Shown here: positions 45,439 through 55,720 of the stretch, piece by piece
Layout: the number at the start of each line of letters is the position of its first letter
Position numbering within the stretch: the stretch's first letter is position 1
NCBI RefSeq assembly: GCF_002966125.1
Contig: NZ_CP027062.1
Span: 744,001 to 808,000, forward strand
Reading direction: 5' to 3'
DNA: 64,000 nucleotides
From: Pukyongia salina
Lineage (GTDB): Bacteria > Bacteroidota > Bacteroidia > Flavobacteriales > Flavobacteriaceae
The notes under the pieces: model-generated
What the model was told of the DNA's origin: nothing
The model's database searches: none
The model's input: the letters and a program-made list of their open reading frames with translations, nothing else
Translations under genes and position numbers: made by a program

Positions 45439-47745
45439 TCAGTTGCCTTTTTTAGCTGCCTGTTCTTTGAGACGCATTTCCTTCTGCTGGGCATCTATTA
45501 CTGCCACTGCTGCCATATTTACCATCTCCTCCACACTTGCTCCTAACTGCAGGATATGTACCGGTTTTTTCATTCCAAGCATAATGGGCCCGATAGACTC
45601 CACGGCATTCAGTTCTTTCAATAGTTTATAATTACTGTTAGCCGAGTCCAGATTTGGGAAGATAAGGGCGTTTACTTTCTTCCCCGCTAGCTTGGAAAAT
45701 GGAAACTTTTCCTTCAGCAAAACAGGATTTAAGGCAAAATCCACCTGCAACTCTCCATCCACATGCATATCCGGGTTAGACTTGTGCAGTAGGGCTACTG
45801 CCTCCTGTACTTTCCTGGCATGCGGGTCTCTCGACGATCCAAAATTGGAATAGGAGATCATCGCTATCACGGGTTCCAAACCAAAGAGTTTCATGGTGTA
45901 ATTGGTCATCTGTGCGATCTTCGCCAACTCATGGGAATTAGGATCGATGTTGATAGAAGTATCAGAAAGGAACATGGGTCCCCGTTTGGTAAGCATGAGG
46001 TTGGTTGTTGCCACACGGGATACCCCGTCAAAAAGCCCTATAGTCTCTAATACAGGCCTTAAAACCGATGGATATGCTCTGGAATAGCCCGAGATCATTG
46101 CATCTGCATCACCTTCGCTCACCATCATAGCGGCAAAGTAATTTCTCTCCCTCATATTTCTCTCCGAATCATAAAGCGTACTCCCGCTTCGTTTTCTCCG
46201 ATTCCAGTGCTTTTTTGCGTAATCCTTCAACTTTTTCGCCTGCATATCACTTTTAGGATCGATGATATCGATGCCTTTTTTCTCGAATTCGAGCTCGGCC
46301 ATAAGTTCTTTTATGATCTTTCTTCTTCCCAGCAGGATAGGAATTCCTATTCCTTCTTCATAAACGATCTGGGCAGCTTTCAGCACATCGAGGCTATCTG
46401 CTTCAGCAAAAACAATTCGCTTTGGATCCATCCTGGCCCGATTATACATTAATCGAATGATCTTATTATCACTGCCCATCCTGTCGTATAACTCGTCCTG
46501 ATAGGCCTCCCAATTGGTGATCTTCGATGTCGCCACCCCGCTTTCCATAGCTGCCTTAGCAACCGCTGGAGGCACCGTGGCAATGAGTCGTGGGTCGAAT
46601 GGCTTCGGAATGATATATTCCTTTCCAAAGGCGAGTCTTGTTTCTCCGTATGCGATATGGACCTGTTCGGGAACCGGTTCTTTGGCCAATGCGGCCAGAG
46701 ATTTTACTGCTGCCATCTTCATTTCTTCGTTGATCTTGGTGGCGCGAACATCCAGGGCTCCACGAAATATAAATGGAAAGCCAAGTACATTGTTCACCTG
46801 GTTAGGATGATCACTTCGGCCTGTAGCCATGATAATATCTTCCCTTGTCTTCACAGCAAGTTCGTAATCGATCTCCGGATTAGGATTTGCCATCGCAAAT
46901 ACAATAGGATTCTTGGCCATGGAAAGTAACATTTCGGGGGTAACAATTCCGGCTATGGACAAGCCTACAAACACATCGGCATCCATCATAGCCTCTTCCA
47001 GGGTATCTATCTTTCTTTTGGTGGCGAATTCTGATTTTTCTTCTGAAAGTTCTTTGCGATCGCTTCTTATTACCCCACTGCTGTCAAGCATAACGATGTT
47101 TTCAGCCTTGGCTCCGAATGCTTTGTATAAACGGGTACAGGAAACCGCAGCTGCTCCGGCGCCACTAATTACGATCTTCACTTTCTTAATATCTTTTTTA
47201 GCGATCTCCAGCGCATTGAGCAAAGCCGCCGCCGAAATTATCGCGGTACCGTGCTGATCGTCATGCATAACCGGGATGTCCAGTTCTTCGCGAAGTCGTC
47301 TCTCGATCTCGAAGGCTTCAGGTGCTTTAATGTCTTCGAGGTTGATCCCCCCAAAGGTGGGAGCAATATTCTTTACAGTCTCAACAAATTCGTCGATATT
47401 TTCCGTATTCACCTCAATATCGAATACATCTATATCTGCAAATATTTTAAACAACAATCCTTTTCCCTCCATAACGGGTTTGGAGGCTTCCGGGCCAATA
47501 TTCCCAAGGCCAAGAACGGCGGTTCCATTAGAGATCACAGCAACCAGGTTTCCTTTGTTGGTGTAGCGATAGACATTGTTCACATCCTTTTCGATCTCCA
47601 GGCAGGGTTCTGCCACTCCCGGAGAATAAGCCAGGGAAAGATCTCTCTGGGTGGCGTATTTTTTAGTTGGTACCACCTGTATTTTCCCCGGTCTGGGTTT
47701 GGCGTGATACATTAGTGCTTCTCTTCGCTTACTGTGCTTGCTCAT
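45439..47745 (-). CDS. maeB: NADP-dependent malic enzyme with C-terminal phosphotransacetylase-like domain
   Basis: 768 residues, the usual length of the MaeB type. The N-terminal malic enzyme domain (about 1-430) has [35 protein letters not shown] and the Rossmann motif [11 protein letters not shown]. The C-terminal half (about 440-768) is a phosphate acetyltransferase-like domain thought to bind acetyl-CoA as an allosteric sensor. The enzyme oxidatively decarboxylates malate to pyruvate with NADP+. It is a single-gene unit with a perfect -7 box upstream. Confidence 0.95.
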   Translation of the reverse strand: MSKHSKRREALMYHAKPRPGKIQVVPTKKYATQRDLSLAYSPGVAEPCLEIEKDVNNVYRYTNKGNLVAVISNGTAVLGLGNIGPEASKPVMEGKGLLFKIFADIDVFDIEVNTENIDEFVETVKNIAPTFGGINLEDIKAPEAFEIERRLREELDIPVMHDDQHGTAIISAAALLNALEIAKKDIKKVKIVISGAGAAAVSCTRLYKAFGAKAENIVMLDSSGVIRSDRKELSEEKSEFATKRKIDTLEEAMMDADVFVGLSIAGIVTPEMLLSMAKNPIVFAMANPNPEIDYELAVKTREDIIMATGRSDHPNQVNNVLGFPFIFRGALDVRATKINEEMKMAAVKSLAALAKEPVPEQVHIAYGETRLAFGKEYIIPKPFDPRLIATVPPAVAKAAMESGVATSKITNWEAYQDELYDRMGSDNKIIRLMYNRARMDPKRIVFAEADSLDVLKAAQIVYEEGIGIPILLGRRKIIKELMAELEFEKKGIDIIDPKSDMQAKKLKDYAKKHWNRRKRSGSTLYDSERNMRERNYFAAMMVSEGDADAMISGYSRAYPSVLRPVLETIGLFDGVSRVATTNLMLTKRGPMFLSDTSINIDPNSHELAKIAQMTNYTMKLFGLEPVIAMISYSNFGSSRDPHARKVQEAVALLHKSNPDMHVDGELQVDFALNPVLLKEKFPFSKLAGKKVNALIFPNLDSANSNYKLLKELNAVESIGPIMLGMKKPVHILQLGASVEEMVNMAAVAVIDAQQKEMRLKEQAAKKGN

Positions 47746-47764
47746 ACATCATGCTTTAGTGTAA

Positions 47765-47772
47765 CAAAGTTA
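47765..47772 (-). promoter_or_regulatory. Probable promoter -7 box of maeB
   Basis: TAACTTTG on the minus strand matches TAnnTTTG, 19 bases before the ATG. A TTTC lies about 19 bases upstream in place of TTG. Confidence 0.5.
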
Positions 47773-47804
47773 AGAGGAAAGCCGAACTGACGAAAATTTA
47801 GTCG

Positions 47805-48728
47805 TTAATCTTTCAGGAAGCTTATATTTCTTTTCAAACCCTTGAACCCGGTTCTTTTTACGGCACTATTCTTAAATAGCCTCATAAATACTTCCTCCGT
47901 GATCTCTTCCCAATCGCCTTTAGACAGCTGTAGCAATTCCGGATTAGGATCGAATAAAGGTTCTCTATGTGCCCGGCTGAATCGATTCCACGGACACACA
48001 TCCTGGCAGACATCGCATCCAAACATCCAGTCGTCGAATTTTCCGGAAAACTTTGAAGGGATCTCGTTTTTAAGCTCAATGGTAAAGTAAGAAATGCATT
48101 TGCTCCCGTCCACAACATAGGGTTCAACTATGGCCTGAGTAGGACAAGCATCGATACAGGCGGTACAACTTCCACAATGATCGGTCACCGGAGTGTCGTA
48201 TTCAAGATCCAGATCGATGATAAGTTCGGCAATGAAATAAAAGGACCCCAATTGCTTGGTGAGCAGGTTGCTGTGTTTTCCCATCCATCCAAGTCCGCTC
48301 TTGGCAGCCCAGGCCTTATCTAATACCGGAGCCGAATCGACAAAGGCTCTTCCATGAACGTCTCCAATTTCTTCGCGTATAAAATTGAGTAATTGTTTCA
48401 ATTTATCCTTGATCACAAAATGGTAATCGGTTCCGTAGGCGTATTTGGAAATCTTATAGCTGTCTTCCCTCTGGGTTTGCTTCGGAAAATAATTTAAGAG
48501 TAATGAAACTACACTTTTTGCTCCCGGAACAAGCAGGGTGGGATCCAGTCTTTTATCGAAATGATTCTCCATATAAGACATTTCTCCCTGCATATTATCA
48601 TTCAGCCATTTTTCGAGCCGGGGTGCTTCTTCTTCCAGGAATCCGGCCTTACTTATCCCACAGCTTAGAAAACCAAGACGGGTGGCTTCAGATTTAATAA
48701 GATCGGTATTTGTTGCGGGTCTACTCAT
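47805..48728 (-). CDS. queG: Epoxyqueuosine reductase QueG
   Basis: 307 residues. A cobalamin-binding reductase N-terminal region ([32 protein letters not shown]-like block) is followed by two [4Fe-4S] motifs: [16 protein letters not shown] and [13 protein letters not shown]. QueG makes the last step of queuosine, reducing epoxyqueuosine in the wobble base of tRNAs with a GUN anticodon. Its ATG overlaps the P450 stop by four bases (ATGA), so the two are translated together. It lacks the HEAT repeat found at the C-terminus of longer QueG proteins. Confidence 0.94.
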   Translation of the reverse strand: MSRPATNTDLIKSEATRLGFLSCGISKAGFLEEEAPRLEKWLNDNMQGEMSYMENHFDKRLDPTLLVPGAKSVVSLLLNYFPKQTQREDSYKISKYAYGTDYHFVIKDKLKQLLNFIREEIGDVHGRAFVDSAPVLDKAWAAKSGLGWMGKHSNLLTKQLGSFYFIAELIIDLDLEYDTPVTDHCGSCTACIDACPTQAIVEPYVVDGSKCISYFTIELKNEIPSKFSGKFDDWMFGCDVCQDVCPWNRFSRAHREPLFDPNPELLQLSKGDWEEITEEVFMRLFKNSAVKRTGFKGLKRNISFLKD

Positions 48729-50080
48729 GAATGGTCTCTGCGCTCGAAATTTATTAAAATATCCACTGGTTTCAGTGTAATAAGCGGATTAACCTTTGGT
48801 TCATTTAATTGAGTGTTTAATTTATAATGATATACCAAATGAGACACCGCCAGCACCATCTCGTAAATAGCAAACCCCATTCCGATGCACATTCTGGGCC
48901 CCGCCCCAAAAGGATAGTAGATTCCGGCAGTTTCTTTTTTATGTTCACCCAGAAAGCGTTCTGGTACGAAATCATCCGGGTTCTCCCAGTATTTGGGATT
49001 TCTGTGAAGTTCGTAGAAGGAGACCCCTACCAGCGTATTCTTCCTGATATGATAATCTCCAATGGTGTCATCTTCCAAATTCTCCCGGTCTGTGATCCAG
49101 GCAGGAGGGTACAACCGCATGGATTCGTCGATCACAGCCCTAGTGTATGGCAACTGTTTTATTTGTTCAAGAGGATCTTGGGTTGCTGAAACTGCTACCA
49201 GCACTTCATCAAACACCCGCTGCTGCACCTTCGGGTGTCTGGCCAGGAGAAAGGAGGTAAAGGCTAATGCATTGGCCGTGGTTTCATGCCCGGCAACAAA
49301 CAATATGGAGATCTCATCTACGAGCTGTCTGGTACTCATTGGCTCTCTTGTATCCTCATAGCGGGTAGCAAGCAACATATCTAGCAGATCATCATGCGAT
49401 TGAGTGCTGGCCTTGCGTTCTTCTATAATTTTGCCAATGATTTCCCTGCTCTCTTCCGAAAGCAATTTGTGCTTTTTAACCTGCCCGCTTAGTTTGAACC
49501 ACCAGCCTTTATGCGGTAATCGCACCTCTTTAACCAGAAACAATTGTATCTCCTGTATAATATACTGCAGTCGTTTCAATTGGTCTGTCGAGACGCTCAA
49601 ATTAAATAGTGATTTCGCAACTACATTAAACGCAAGTTGATTCATTACCTTAAAAACATCAATACTGCTTTCTGTAGTAAGCTCGTCGAGTTCGCCGGCT
49701 ATGGTCTTCTGCATAAGACCTAACAGGCTATCCATCTTTTTCTTGTGAAAAGCCGGTTGAATTAACCTGCGCTGCTTCAGCCAAAATTCTCCGTTTGCCG
49801 TAAGCAGTCCCATGCCAAGATATTTGGAGAGATATTTAGTTTGAATGGTCGATTTGTAGTAGTTCTTATGATTTTTCTGAAGAATGTGTTGCACAACATC
49901 CTTGTCTCTGGAAAGCATAAGGTGTTTCCTTCGACCCAATTTTACTGCAAAAGTATCGCCATATAAGTTGAAAAACTGCCGGTGAAACGGGATGGGATTC
50001 TTGCGAATGGCTTCGGCGTTCAGAAAAAATTTTAAGAGCGGCAGTCGTTCGGGATAATTATATTTAGTCTTTGCCGCCAT
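48725..50080 (-). CDS. Cytochrome P450
   Basis: 451 residues, soluble, with no membrane anchor. Family motifs: I-helix AGHETTA, K-helix ExxR as ESMR ([10 protein letters not shown]), the PERF region (FVPERFLGE), and the heme Cys in [10 protein letters not shown]. It resembles the class of bacterial P450s near CYP102/CYP4-like fatty-acid oxygenases; the substrate is not predictable. No redox partner gene is adjacent. It sits between ruvB (8-base gap) and queG (overlap) in one operon, an odd setting for an oxygenase. Confidence 0.95.
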   Translation of the reverse strand: MAAKTKYNYPERLPLLKFFLNAEAIRKNPIPFHRQFFNLYGDTFAVKLGRRKHLMLSRDKDVVQHILQKNHKNYYKSTIQTKYLSKYLGMGLLTANGEFWLKQRRLIQPAFHKKKMDSLLGLMQKTIAGELDELTTESSIDVFKVMNQLAFNVVAKSLFNLSVSTDQLKRLQYIIQEIQLFLVKEVRLPHKGWWFKLSGQVKKHKLLSEESREIIGKIIEERKASTQSHDDLLDMLLATRYEDTREPMSTRQLVDEISILFVAGHETTANALAFTSFLLARHPKVQQRVFDEVLVAVSATQDPLEQIKQLPYTRAVIDESMRLYPPAWITDRENLEDDTIGDYHIRKNTLVGVSFYELHRNPKYWENPDDFVPERFLGEHKKETAGIYYPFGAGPRMCIGMGFAIYEMVLAVSHLVYHYKLNTQLNEPKVNPLITLKPVDILINFERRDHS

Positions 50081-50088
50081 GGATCATT

Positions 50089-51111
50089 TTAAAATAATCC
50101 GCCTTGTGATCCGCCTTTTAACTTCCCGAGATGTTTATATGCCGCTTCGGTAACTTCGCGTCCACGCGGGGTACGCACTATAAAGCCCTGCTGAATTAAA
50201 AATGGTTCGTAAACCTCTTCTATGGTTTCCGAACTTTCGGAAACAGCAGTTGCCAGAGTTGTGATTCCAACCGGACCTCCTTTAAACTTATCGATAAGCG
50301 TGGTCAATATCTTATTGTCCATTTCATCCAGGCCATGTGCATCTACATGCAGTGCCTCCAGGGCATACTTAGCGATCTTAATGTCGATGTTACCATCACC
50401 TTTTATCTGGGCAAAATCTCGTACGCGGCGGAGTAGAGCATTTGCTATACGGGGTGTTCCTCTGCTTCGGCCTGCAATTTCTATGGCTGCTTCCATGTTG
50501 ATAGGGACCTTTAGTATCCCGGCGCTTCGTTGTACTATAGTGGTAAGGAGCTCGGTAGAGTAATATTGCAATCGGGAGGCTATCCCAAAGCGGGCACGCA
50601 TAGGTGCGGTAAGCAAACCCGAGCGTGTGGTTGCACCCACTAGGGTGAACGGATTGAGGTTTATTTGGACTGTACGGGCATTTGGCCCTGTCTCTATCAT
50701 AATATCGATCTTATAATCTTCCATGGCCGAATACAAGTATTCTTCTACGATAGGGCTTAGCCTGTGGATCTCATCTATAAAGAGGACATCGCGCTCTTCC
50801 AGGTTAGTAAGTAATCCCGCGAGATCACCCGGCTTGTCCAACACAGGCCCGGAAGTAACTTTTATGGAGACATCCAGTTCGTTTGCAAGTATATGTGCGA
50901 GGGTAGTTTTTCCAAGGCCGGGTGGACCATGGAACAAGGTATGATCCAGTGCCTCATCTCGAAGATTGGCAGCCTGAACAAAGATCTGAAGATTTTCCAG
51001 CGCCTGGTCTTGTCCGGTAAAATCGTCGAAGGTTAACGGACGTAATTTCTTCTCAATATCAAGTTCCTGAGGTGAAAGTTGTTCTCCGGTAGGATCCAGG
51101 TGTTCGTTCAT
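50089..51111 (-). CDS. ruvB: Holliday junction branch migration ATPase RuvB
   Basis: 340 residues. Walker A is GPPGLGKTT (about 62-70), Walker B is [11 protein letters not shown], sensor 1 is VGATTRSG, the arginine region is APMRARFGI, and the C-terminal winged helix has [17 protein letters not shown]. It drives branch migration with RuvA. It heads the operon ruvB, P450, queG. The -7 box ends only four bases before the ATG, so the message may be nearly leaderless. Confidence 0.97.
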   Translation of the reverse strand: MNEHLDPTGEQLSPQELDIEKKLRPLTFDDFTGQDQALENLQIFVQAANLRDEALDHTLFHGPPGLGKTTLAHILANELDVSIKVTSGPVLDKPGDLAGLLTNLEERDVLFIDEIHRLSPIVEEYLYSAMEDYKIDIMIETGPNARTVQINLNPFTLVGATTRSGLLTAPMRARFGIASRLQYYSTELLTTIVQRSAGILKVPINMEAAIEIAGRSRGTPRIANALLRRVRDFAQIKGDGNIDIKIAKYALEALHVDAHGLDEMDNKILTTLIDKFKGGPVGITTLATAVSESSETIEEVYEPFLIQQGFIVRTPRGREVTEAAYKHLGKLKGGSQGGLF

Positions 51112-51115
51112 AACA

Positions 51116-51123
51116 CAAATATA
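51116..51123 (-). promoter_or_regulatory. Probable promoter -7 box of the ruvB operon
   Basis: TATATTTG on the minus strand, a perfect TAnnTTTG, ending four bases before the start codon. If used, transcription would begin at or within a few bases of the ATG. Confidence 0.45.
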
Positions 51124-51165
51124 CGAAGAGTGGAATTACCTTAGTTTGATTATTTTGTATAAAGC

Positions 51166-51193
51166 GAAAGCCGTAACGAAATGTACGGCTTTC
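51166..51193. terminator. Ten-base-pair hairpin downstream of the MATE gene
   Basis: GAAAGCCGTA/TACGGCTTTC perfect stem with an eight-base loop, about 120 bases past the MATE stop in a 201-base gap. There is no good T tract on either strand (GCTTTATAC on minus), so it may be a weak terminator or an mRNA-stabilising hairpin. The rest of the gap holds nothing I recognise except the ruvB promoter box. Confidence 0.4.
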
Positions 51194-51312
51194 ACTGAGT
51201 AGCAATCTCCCCAAATTGCCAAAAACTGGTATTTATATCTCAAATATACCCTTGTAAAAGTTCCCGTCATATACGTGAAATCACGTAATCGATGTAAGAA
51301 ATTCGCTGTTAA

Positions 51313-52707
51313 TTACACCTGTACCGTTTTCCAGTTACCTTTCTTAAACCAGATGATCCCAATTATTGCGATAAGTACTTCTGCAGAGGTAATGGCCCAC
51401 AGCACGCCATTGACGCCCCAGTCGAAAACTATTGCTGCCAGGTAAGCGAAAGGAAGTTGAAACAGCCAGAAACAGAAGAAATTTATGATGGTAGGCGTTC
51501 GTGTGTTTCCCGCTCCATTGAAAGCTTGTACGATCACCATTCCATAGGCATAGGCTACATAGCCCGCCGCGATGATACGAAGGCTTAAGGCTCCGTTCTC
51601 TATCACCGAGGGATCATCACTGAAGATCTTCAAGATCATTTCAGCAAATAAGAGATAAAACACCGAAACAGCCGCCATAAACCAGACGTTGTACTTACCG
51701 GTTTTCCAAACCGAGGACTCTGCACGATCCGGTTTTTGGGCACCGAGATTCTGTCCCACCAAAGTAGCCGCTGCATTACTCATTCCCCAGGAAGGCATTA
51801 AAGTGAACATGAGTACGCGGATAGCAATGGTGTATCCGGCTAGTACCTCACTACCAAATTCGGCCATGATCCGCATTAGAAATACCCAACTGGATGTCCC
51901 GATAATAAACTGGCCGATTCCCCCCAGGGATACACGGATCAGGTTCAGCATGATCCCTAATCTGAACACAACATCTTTAAGGCCAACTTTAATTCGGCTC
52001 CAGCCATAAAACAATATGACCAATTGCAATATAACCGCACTTCCTCTTCCTATAGTTGTTGCAATCGCCGCACCTTTTACTCCATAGGCAGGAATAGGAC
52101 CAAAACCGAAGATAAACATGGGGTCCAGGATAATATTTAGAAGGTTTGAAAAGATCAATACCTTCATCGCCACAGACGCATCACCAGCCCCACGGAAGAT
52201 CGCGTTGATGATGAACAGCAGCATAATGGTTACGTTCCCACCAAGCAATATTTGGGTATACCCATAACCTTCCTCAATAAGATCTGTTTCCCCGCCCATA
52301 AGGCCGAGGATTTCCTTCGGAAATAAAATTCCTATAACACTCACTATTACGGCCAGTGCGATCCCGAGAAATATAGATTGTACAGCCGCTTTTGAAGCTC
52401 CGGAAACGTTCTTCTCTCCAATACGCCTTGCCACGATAGCGGTTACTCCCATACTCAATCCAATCGCAATTGCGTATACCAGGGTGAGTACAGATTCGGT
52501 TAGTCCAACTGTAGCTATGGCATTTGCTCCCAGGCTAGAAACAAAATACGCATCCACCAGGAAGAAAACAGATTCCATCATCATCTCCAGCACCATGGGT
52601 ACCGAAAGGAGAAAGATCGCCTTTCTAATACTTCCTGAAGTAAAGTCCTGGTCTTTTCCTGCAATCGCCTGAGGTAGATATTTAATAATCTTTTTAAGGG
52701 TCTCCAA
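51313..52707 (-). CDS. MATE family multidrug/Na+ efflux transporter
   Basis: 464 residues with twelve predicted membrane helices in two homologous halves. The MATE pattern includes LLSVPMVLEMMMESVFFLVDAYFVSSLGANAIATVGL at the start and VGQNLGAQKPDRAESS in the second half. The family exports cationic drugs or other solutes in exchange for Na+ or H+. The gene stands alone between the oxidase operon terminator and the ruvB operon; its substrate is not predictable. Confidence 0.93.
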   Translation of the reverse strand: METLKKIIKYLPQAIAGKDQDFTSGSIRKAIFLLSVPMVLEMMMESVFFLVDAYFVSSLGANAIATVGLTESVLTLVYAIAIGLSMGVTAIVARRIGEKNVSGASKAAVQSIFLGIALAVIVSVIGILFPKEILGLMGGETDLIEEGYGYTQILLGGNVTIMLLFIINAIFRGAGDASVAMKVLIFSNLLNIILDPMFIFGFGPIPAYGVKGAAIATTIGRGSAVILQLVILFYGWSRIKVGLKDVVFRLGIMLNLIRVSLGGIGQFIIGTSSWVFLMRIMAEFGSEVLAGYTIAIRVLMFTLMPSWGMSNAAATLVGQNLGAQKPDRAESSVWKTGKYNVWFMAAVSVFYLLFAEMILKIFSDDPSVIENGALSLRIIAAGYVAYAYGMVIVQAFNGAGNTRTPTIINFFCFWLFQLPFAYLAAIVFDWGVNGVLWAITSAEVLIAIIGIIWFKKGNWKTVQV

Positions 52708-52741
52708 GAGTGATCTAAATTTTTAAGGGGTTTAAGGTACT

Positions 52742-52773
52742 AAAAAACCCTCTCGATTTGGAGAGGGTTTTTT
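52742..52773 (-). terminator. Terminator of the act-oxidase operon
   Basis: AAAAAACCCTCTC/GAGAGGGTTTTTT, thirteen perfect pairs with a six-base loop, 19 bases after the subunit I stop. It is T-rich on both strands, but only the minus-strand operon ends here. Confidence 0.93.
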
Positions 52774-52792
52774 GTAGTTGCTATTTTTTCAA

Positions 52793-54619
52793 TTAATGAT
52801 TCAGCTCTTCTTCATTTTCCTGCAGCGGGATATGCTGCGGCACATAATCCTGACCTGGAATCACATAGTCGCTTTCATCTTTATTGAGTTTACTATAATC
52901 GTAAGACCAACGATACACATGCGGAATAGGACCATCCCAGTTTCCATGAATATGTTTGATTGGTGCCGTCCATTCCAAAGTATTGGATTTCCAAGGATTT
53001 TGAGGGCCTTTTTTCCCGTAGAACATAGAATGAATAAAGTTGTATAGGAAAACTAACTGTGCCGCTGCAGTAATGATCGCAAAAATTGTGATCACAACAT
53101 TCACGTCGGCCAGATCGTCGAAATACGGGAAGTTGGTGTTATTGTAATAACGTCTTGGCAGTCCAGCCATTCCAATAAAGTGCATTGGATAGAAAACCCC
53201 ATAGGCACCTACAGCGGTAACCCAGAAGTGTACAAATCCAAGATTTTTATTCATCATCCTGCTTTGGAACATTTTTGGGAACCAGTGGTACACCCCGGCA
53301 AATAATCCATATAAAGCCGAGATTCCCATTACCAGGTGGAAGTGTGCAACCACGAAATAGGTATCGTGTACATTAATATCTAGTGCACTATCACCCAGAA
53401 TAATACCTGTTAATCCACCCGTGATGAACGTAGATACAAATCCAATTGAAAATAGCATCGCGGGATTTAACTGTAAATTCCCTTTCCATAAGGTAGTGAT
53501 CCAGTTAAAGGCTTTAACTGCAGAAGGAATTGCAATAAGCAGGGTAGTAAATGTAAATACCGACCCCAGGAACGGATTCATCCCTGATATAAACATATGG
53601 TGCCCCCAAACGATCGTAGATAAAAATGCGATCGCTAAGATGGATGCCACCATGGCACGGTAACCAAAGATTGGTTTACGAGAGTTTGTTGCCATGATCT
53701 CGGACACAAGACCCATAGCAGGTAATATTACAATATATACTTCGGGGTGCCCCAGGAACCAGAAAAGGTGTTCAAAGAGCACTGGAGATCCTCCCTGGTT
53801 GTGTAATACTTCTCCTGCGATATAAATATCGGAAAGGAAGAAGGAGGTTCCGAAGCTTCTATCCATTATAAGCATTAATGCGGCAGACAATAATACCGGG
53901 AAAGAAACCACCCCGATTATGGCTGTTACAAAGAACGCCCAAATTGTTAAAGGAAGGCGAGTCATCGACATCCCTTTGGTTCTTAAGTTTAAAACTGTTA
54001 CTATATAATTAAGTGACCCGAGAAGTGAGGATGCGATAAAGATCGCCATAGACACTAGCCACAAAGTCATACCGGCACCAGAACCTGGAATAGCCTGCGG
54101 TAACGCACTTAACGGCGGATATACTGTCCACCCGGCTGAGGCAGGTCCAGCTTCCACGAAAAGTGAAAAAACCATGATAATACTGGATAGAAAGAACAAC
54201 CAGTATGAGATCATATTAAGGAACCCGGAAGCCATATCGCGCGCCCCGATCTGTAGTGGTATAAGTAAGTTACTGAAGGTACCACTCAATCCGGCCGTAA
54301 GGACAAAGAATACCATGATCGTTCCATGAATAGTTACCAGGGCCAGGTAAACACTTGGGTCCATAACGCCACCCTCGGCCCATTTACCTAATAGTACTTC
54401 GAAGATTGTGAAAGGTTCATCCGGCCATGCCAACTGCATCCTGAACAGGATAGACATAGCTATACCAATAATACCCATGAACAATCCTGTAATTAGGTAT
54501 TGCTTGGAGATCATTTTATGGTCCTGACTAAATATATATTTAGTTATGAACGTCTCTTTGTGATGATGTCCGTGATCGTCGTGATGATCTACTGCGTGTG
54601 CTTCGGCGTGTGCTGACAT
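52793..54619 (-). CDS. ctaD: Cytochrome c oxidase subunit I
   Basis: 608 residues with twelve core helices after a His/Asp-rich N-terminus (EAHAVDHHDDHGHHH). Ligand motifs: the heme a His region near LVTIHGTIMVFFVLTAG; the CuB site with GHPEVYIVILPAMG (His-Tyr crosslink and the Glu of A1-type oxidases) and WGHHMFISG; and VAHFHLVMG for hemes a and a3. The enzyme reduces O2 to water and pumps protons. It is the last gene of the operon actA-F, subunit II, subunit I, closed by a strong terminator. Confidence 0.97.
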   Translation of the reverse strand: MSAHAEAHAVDHHDDHGHHHKETFITKYIFSQDHKMISKQYLITGLFMGIIGIAMSILFRMQLAWPDEPFTIFEVLLGKWAEGGVMDPSVYLALVTIHGTIMVFFVLTAGLSGTFSNLLIPLQIGARDMASGFLNMISYWLFFLSSIIMVFSLFVEAGPASAGWTVYPPLSALPQAIPGSGAGMTLWLVSMAIFIASSLLGSLNYIVTVLNLRTKGMSMTRLPLTIWAFFVTAIIGVVSFPVLLSAALMLIMDRSFGTSFFLSDIYIAGEVLHNQGGSPVLFEHLFWFLGHPEVYIVILPAMGLVSEIMATNSRKPIFGYRAMVASILAIAFLSTIVWGHHMFISGMNPFLGSVFTFTTLLIAIPSAVKAFNWITTLWKGNLQLNPAMLFSIGFVSTFITGGLTGIILGDSALDINVHDTYFVVAHFHLVMGISALYGLFAGVYHWFPKMFQSRMMNKNLGFVHFWVTAVGAYGVFYPMHFIGMAGLPRRYYNNTNFPYFDDLADVNVVITIFAIITAAAQLVFLYNFIHSMFYGKKGPQNPWKSNTLEWTAPIKHIHGNWDGPIPHVYRWSYDYSKLNKDESDYVIPGQDYVPQHIPLQENEEELNH

Positions 54620-54637
54620 ATCTTTTAAGCTAATTTT

Positions 54638-55696
54638 TTATTGTTTTAATACCGCTGCGAGCGTTTGTTGTTCTTTCATCCATGCATTGAATTCTTCTTC
54701 TTCTTCAACAATGATCTTCATTTGCATGTTGTAATGGCTGTTACCACAGATCTTGTTACAAAGTAGCATATAGTCGAATTCATACATCTCCAACTGTTCT
54801 TCTCCTGCAGCAGCAAGAGCAATATTATTCTCTGTTCGGATCTTATTGATCTTCTGAACCTTATCTTTCATTTCTTCGGCCTGCCTCATTTCCTCGGTTG
54901 TTACAGTAGGTGTAAAGGAGAATTGAGTGATCATCCCCGGCACACAGTTCATCTGAGCCCGGAAATGTGGCATATAAGCAGAATGAAGAACATCCTGTGA
55001 GCGCATTTTAAAGATTACTTTTCTTCCTTTTGGCAGATGTAGTTCGTTAACGATCACATCATCCTGAGCATAGGGATCTGAAGCATCCACACCTAGTTGG
55101 TTCACACCTTCGATCAATCTTACATTGGCTTCACCAAGGGTGTTATCTTCTCCTCCGTATCGAGCTCTCCAGTCGAACTGGTACGCATACAACTCCACTA
55201 CTAATGGATCATCTTCTGTATCGATATTCATAATATCGGTCCAGGTGAACAAACCATAAATGATAAGTCCTGCAAGAACTATTACGGGAATGATGGTCCA
55301 GATGAATTCAAGCTTATCGTTGTCTGCATAAAATACCGCCTTTTGAGTTTGACGCCCTCTGTATTTAAAGGCAAAGTAGTGCAACAACCATTGCGTGATG
55401 ATCCCAACAACAAAAATAATGATCATAGAAATCAACCAAAGCTGGTCGATTCCCACCCCGTGCTCCGAGGCCGATCTTGGCAACAACACATCACCCCATT
55501 CGTAGAATGAATAAATACAGAGCACATAGATGAATATTACAAATGCGAGCATCAACCATCCCTGGGTGTTATTATCCTTATCGTTGACTATTTCGGAAGT
55601 ATTCGACTGCTGGCGAGACATCTTGAATATCTTGCCCATTTGCATGACAGCGACTCCAAAAAGAATGATTACTAATACAACTAAAAATGCGGTCAT
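54638..55696 (-). CDS. ctaC: Cytochrome c oxidase subunit II
   Basis: 352 residues. Three hydrophobic N-terminal helices (about 3-18, 47-67, 85-108) and a fourth before the CuA domain (about 130-153) make it longer in the membrane than the classic two-helix subunit. CuA ligands: His in VLHSAYMPHF and the CNKICGNSHYNM cluster (CxxxCxxxHxxM). No C-terminal cytochrome c domain is present. A charged helical insertion of about 40 residues lies just before the CuA cysteines (see findings). It receives electrons from cytochrome c or directly from ACIII. Confidence 0.95.
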   Translation of the reverse strand: MTAFLVVLVIILFGVAVMQMGKIFKMSRQQSNTSEIVNDKDNNTQGWLMLAFVIFIYVLCIYSFYEWGDVLLPRSASEHGVGIDQLWLISMIIIFVVGIITQWLLHYFAFKYRGRQTQKAVFYADNDKLEFIWTIIPVIVLAGLIIYGLFTWTDIMNIDTEDDPLVVELYAYQFDWRARYGGEDNTLGEANVRLIEGVNQLGVDASDPYAQDDVIVNELHLPKGRKVIFKMRSQDVLHSAYMPHFRAQMNCVPGMITQFSFTPTVTTEEMRQAEEMKDKVQKINKIRTENNIALAAAGEEQLEMYEFDYMLLCNKICGNSHYNMQMKIIVEEEEEFNAWMKEQQTLAAVLKQ

Positions 55697-55720
55697 CGTT
55701 ATCTGTCTTCTAAATTTTGA

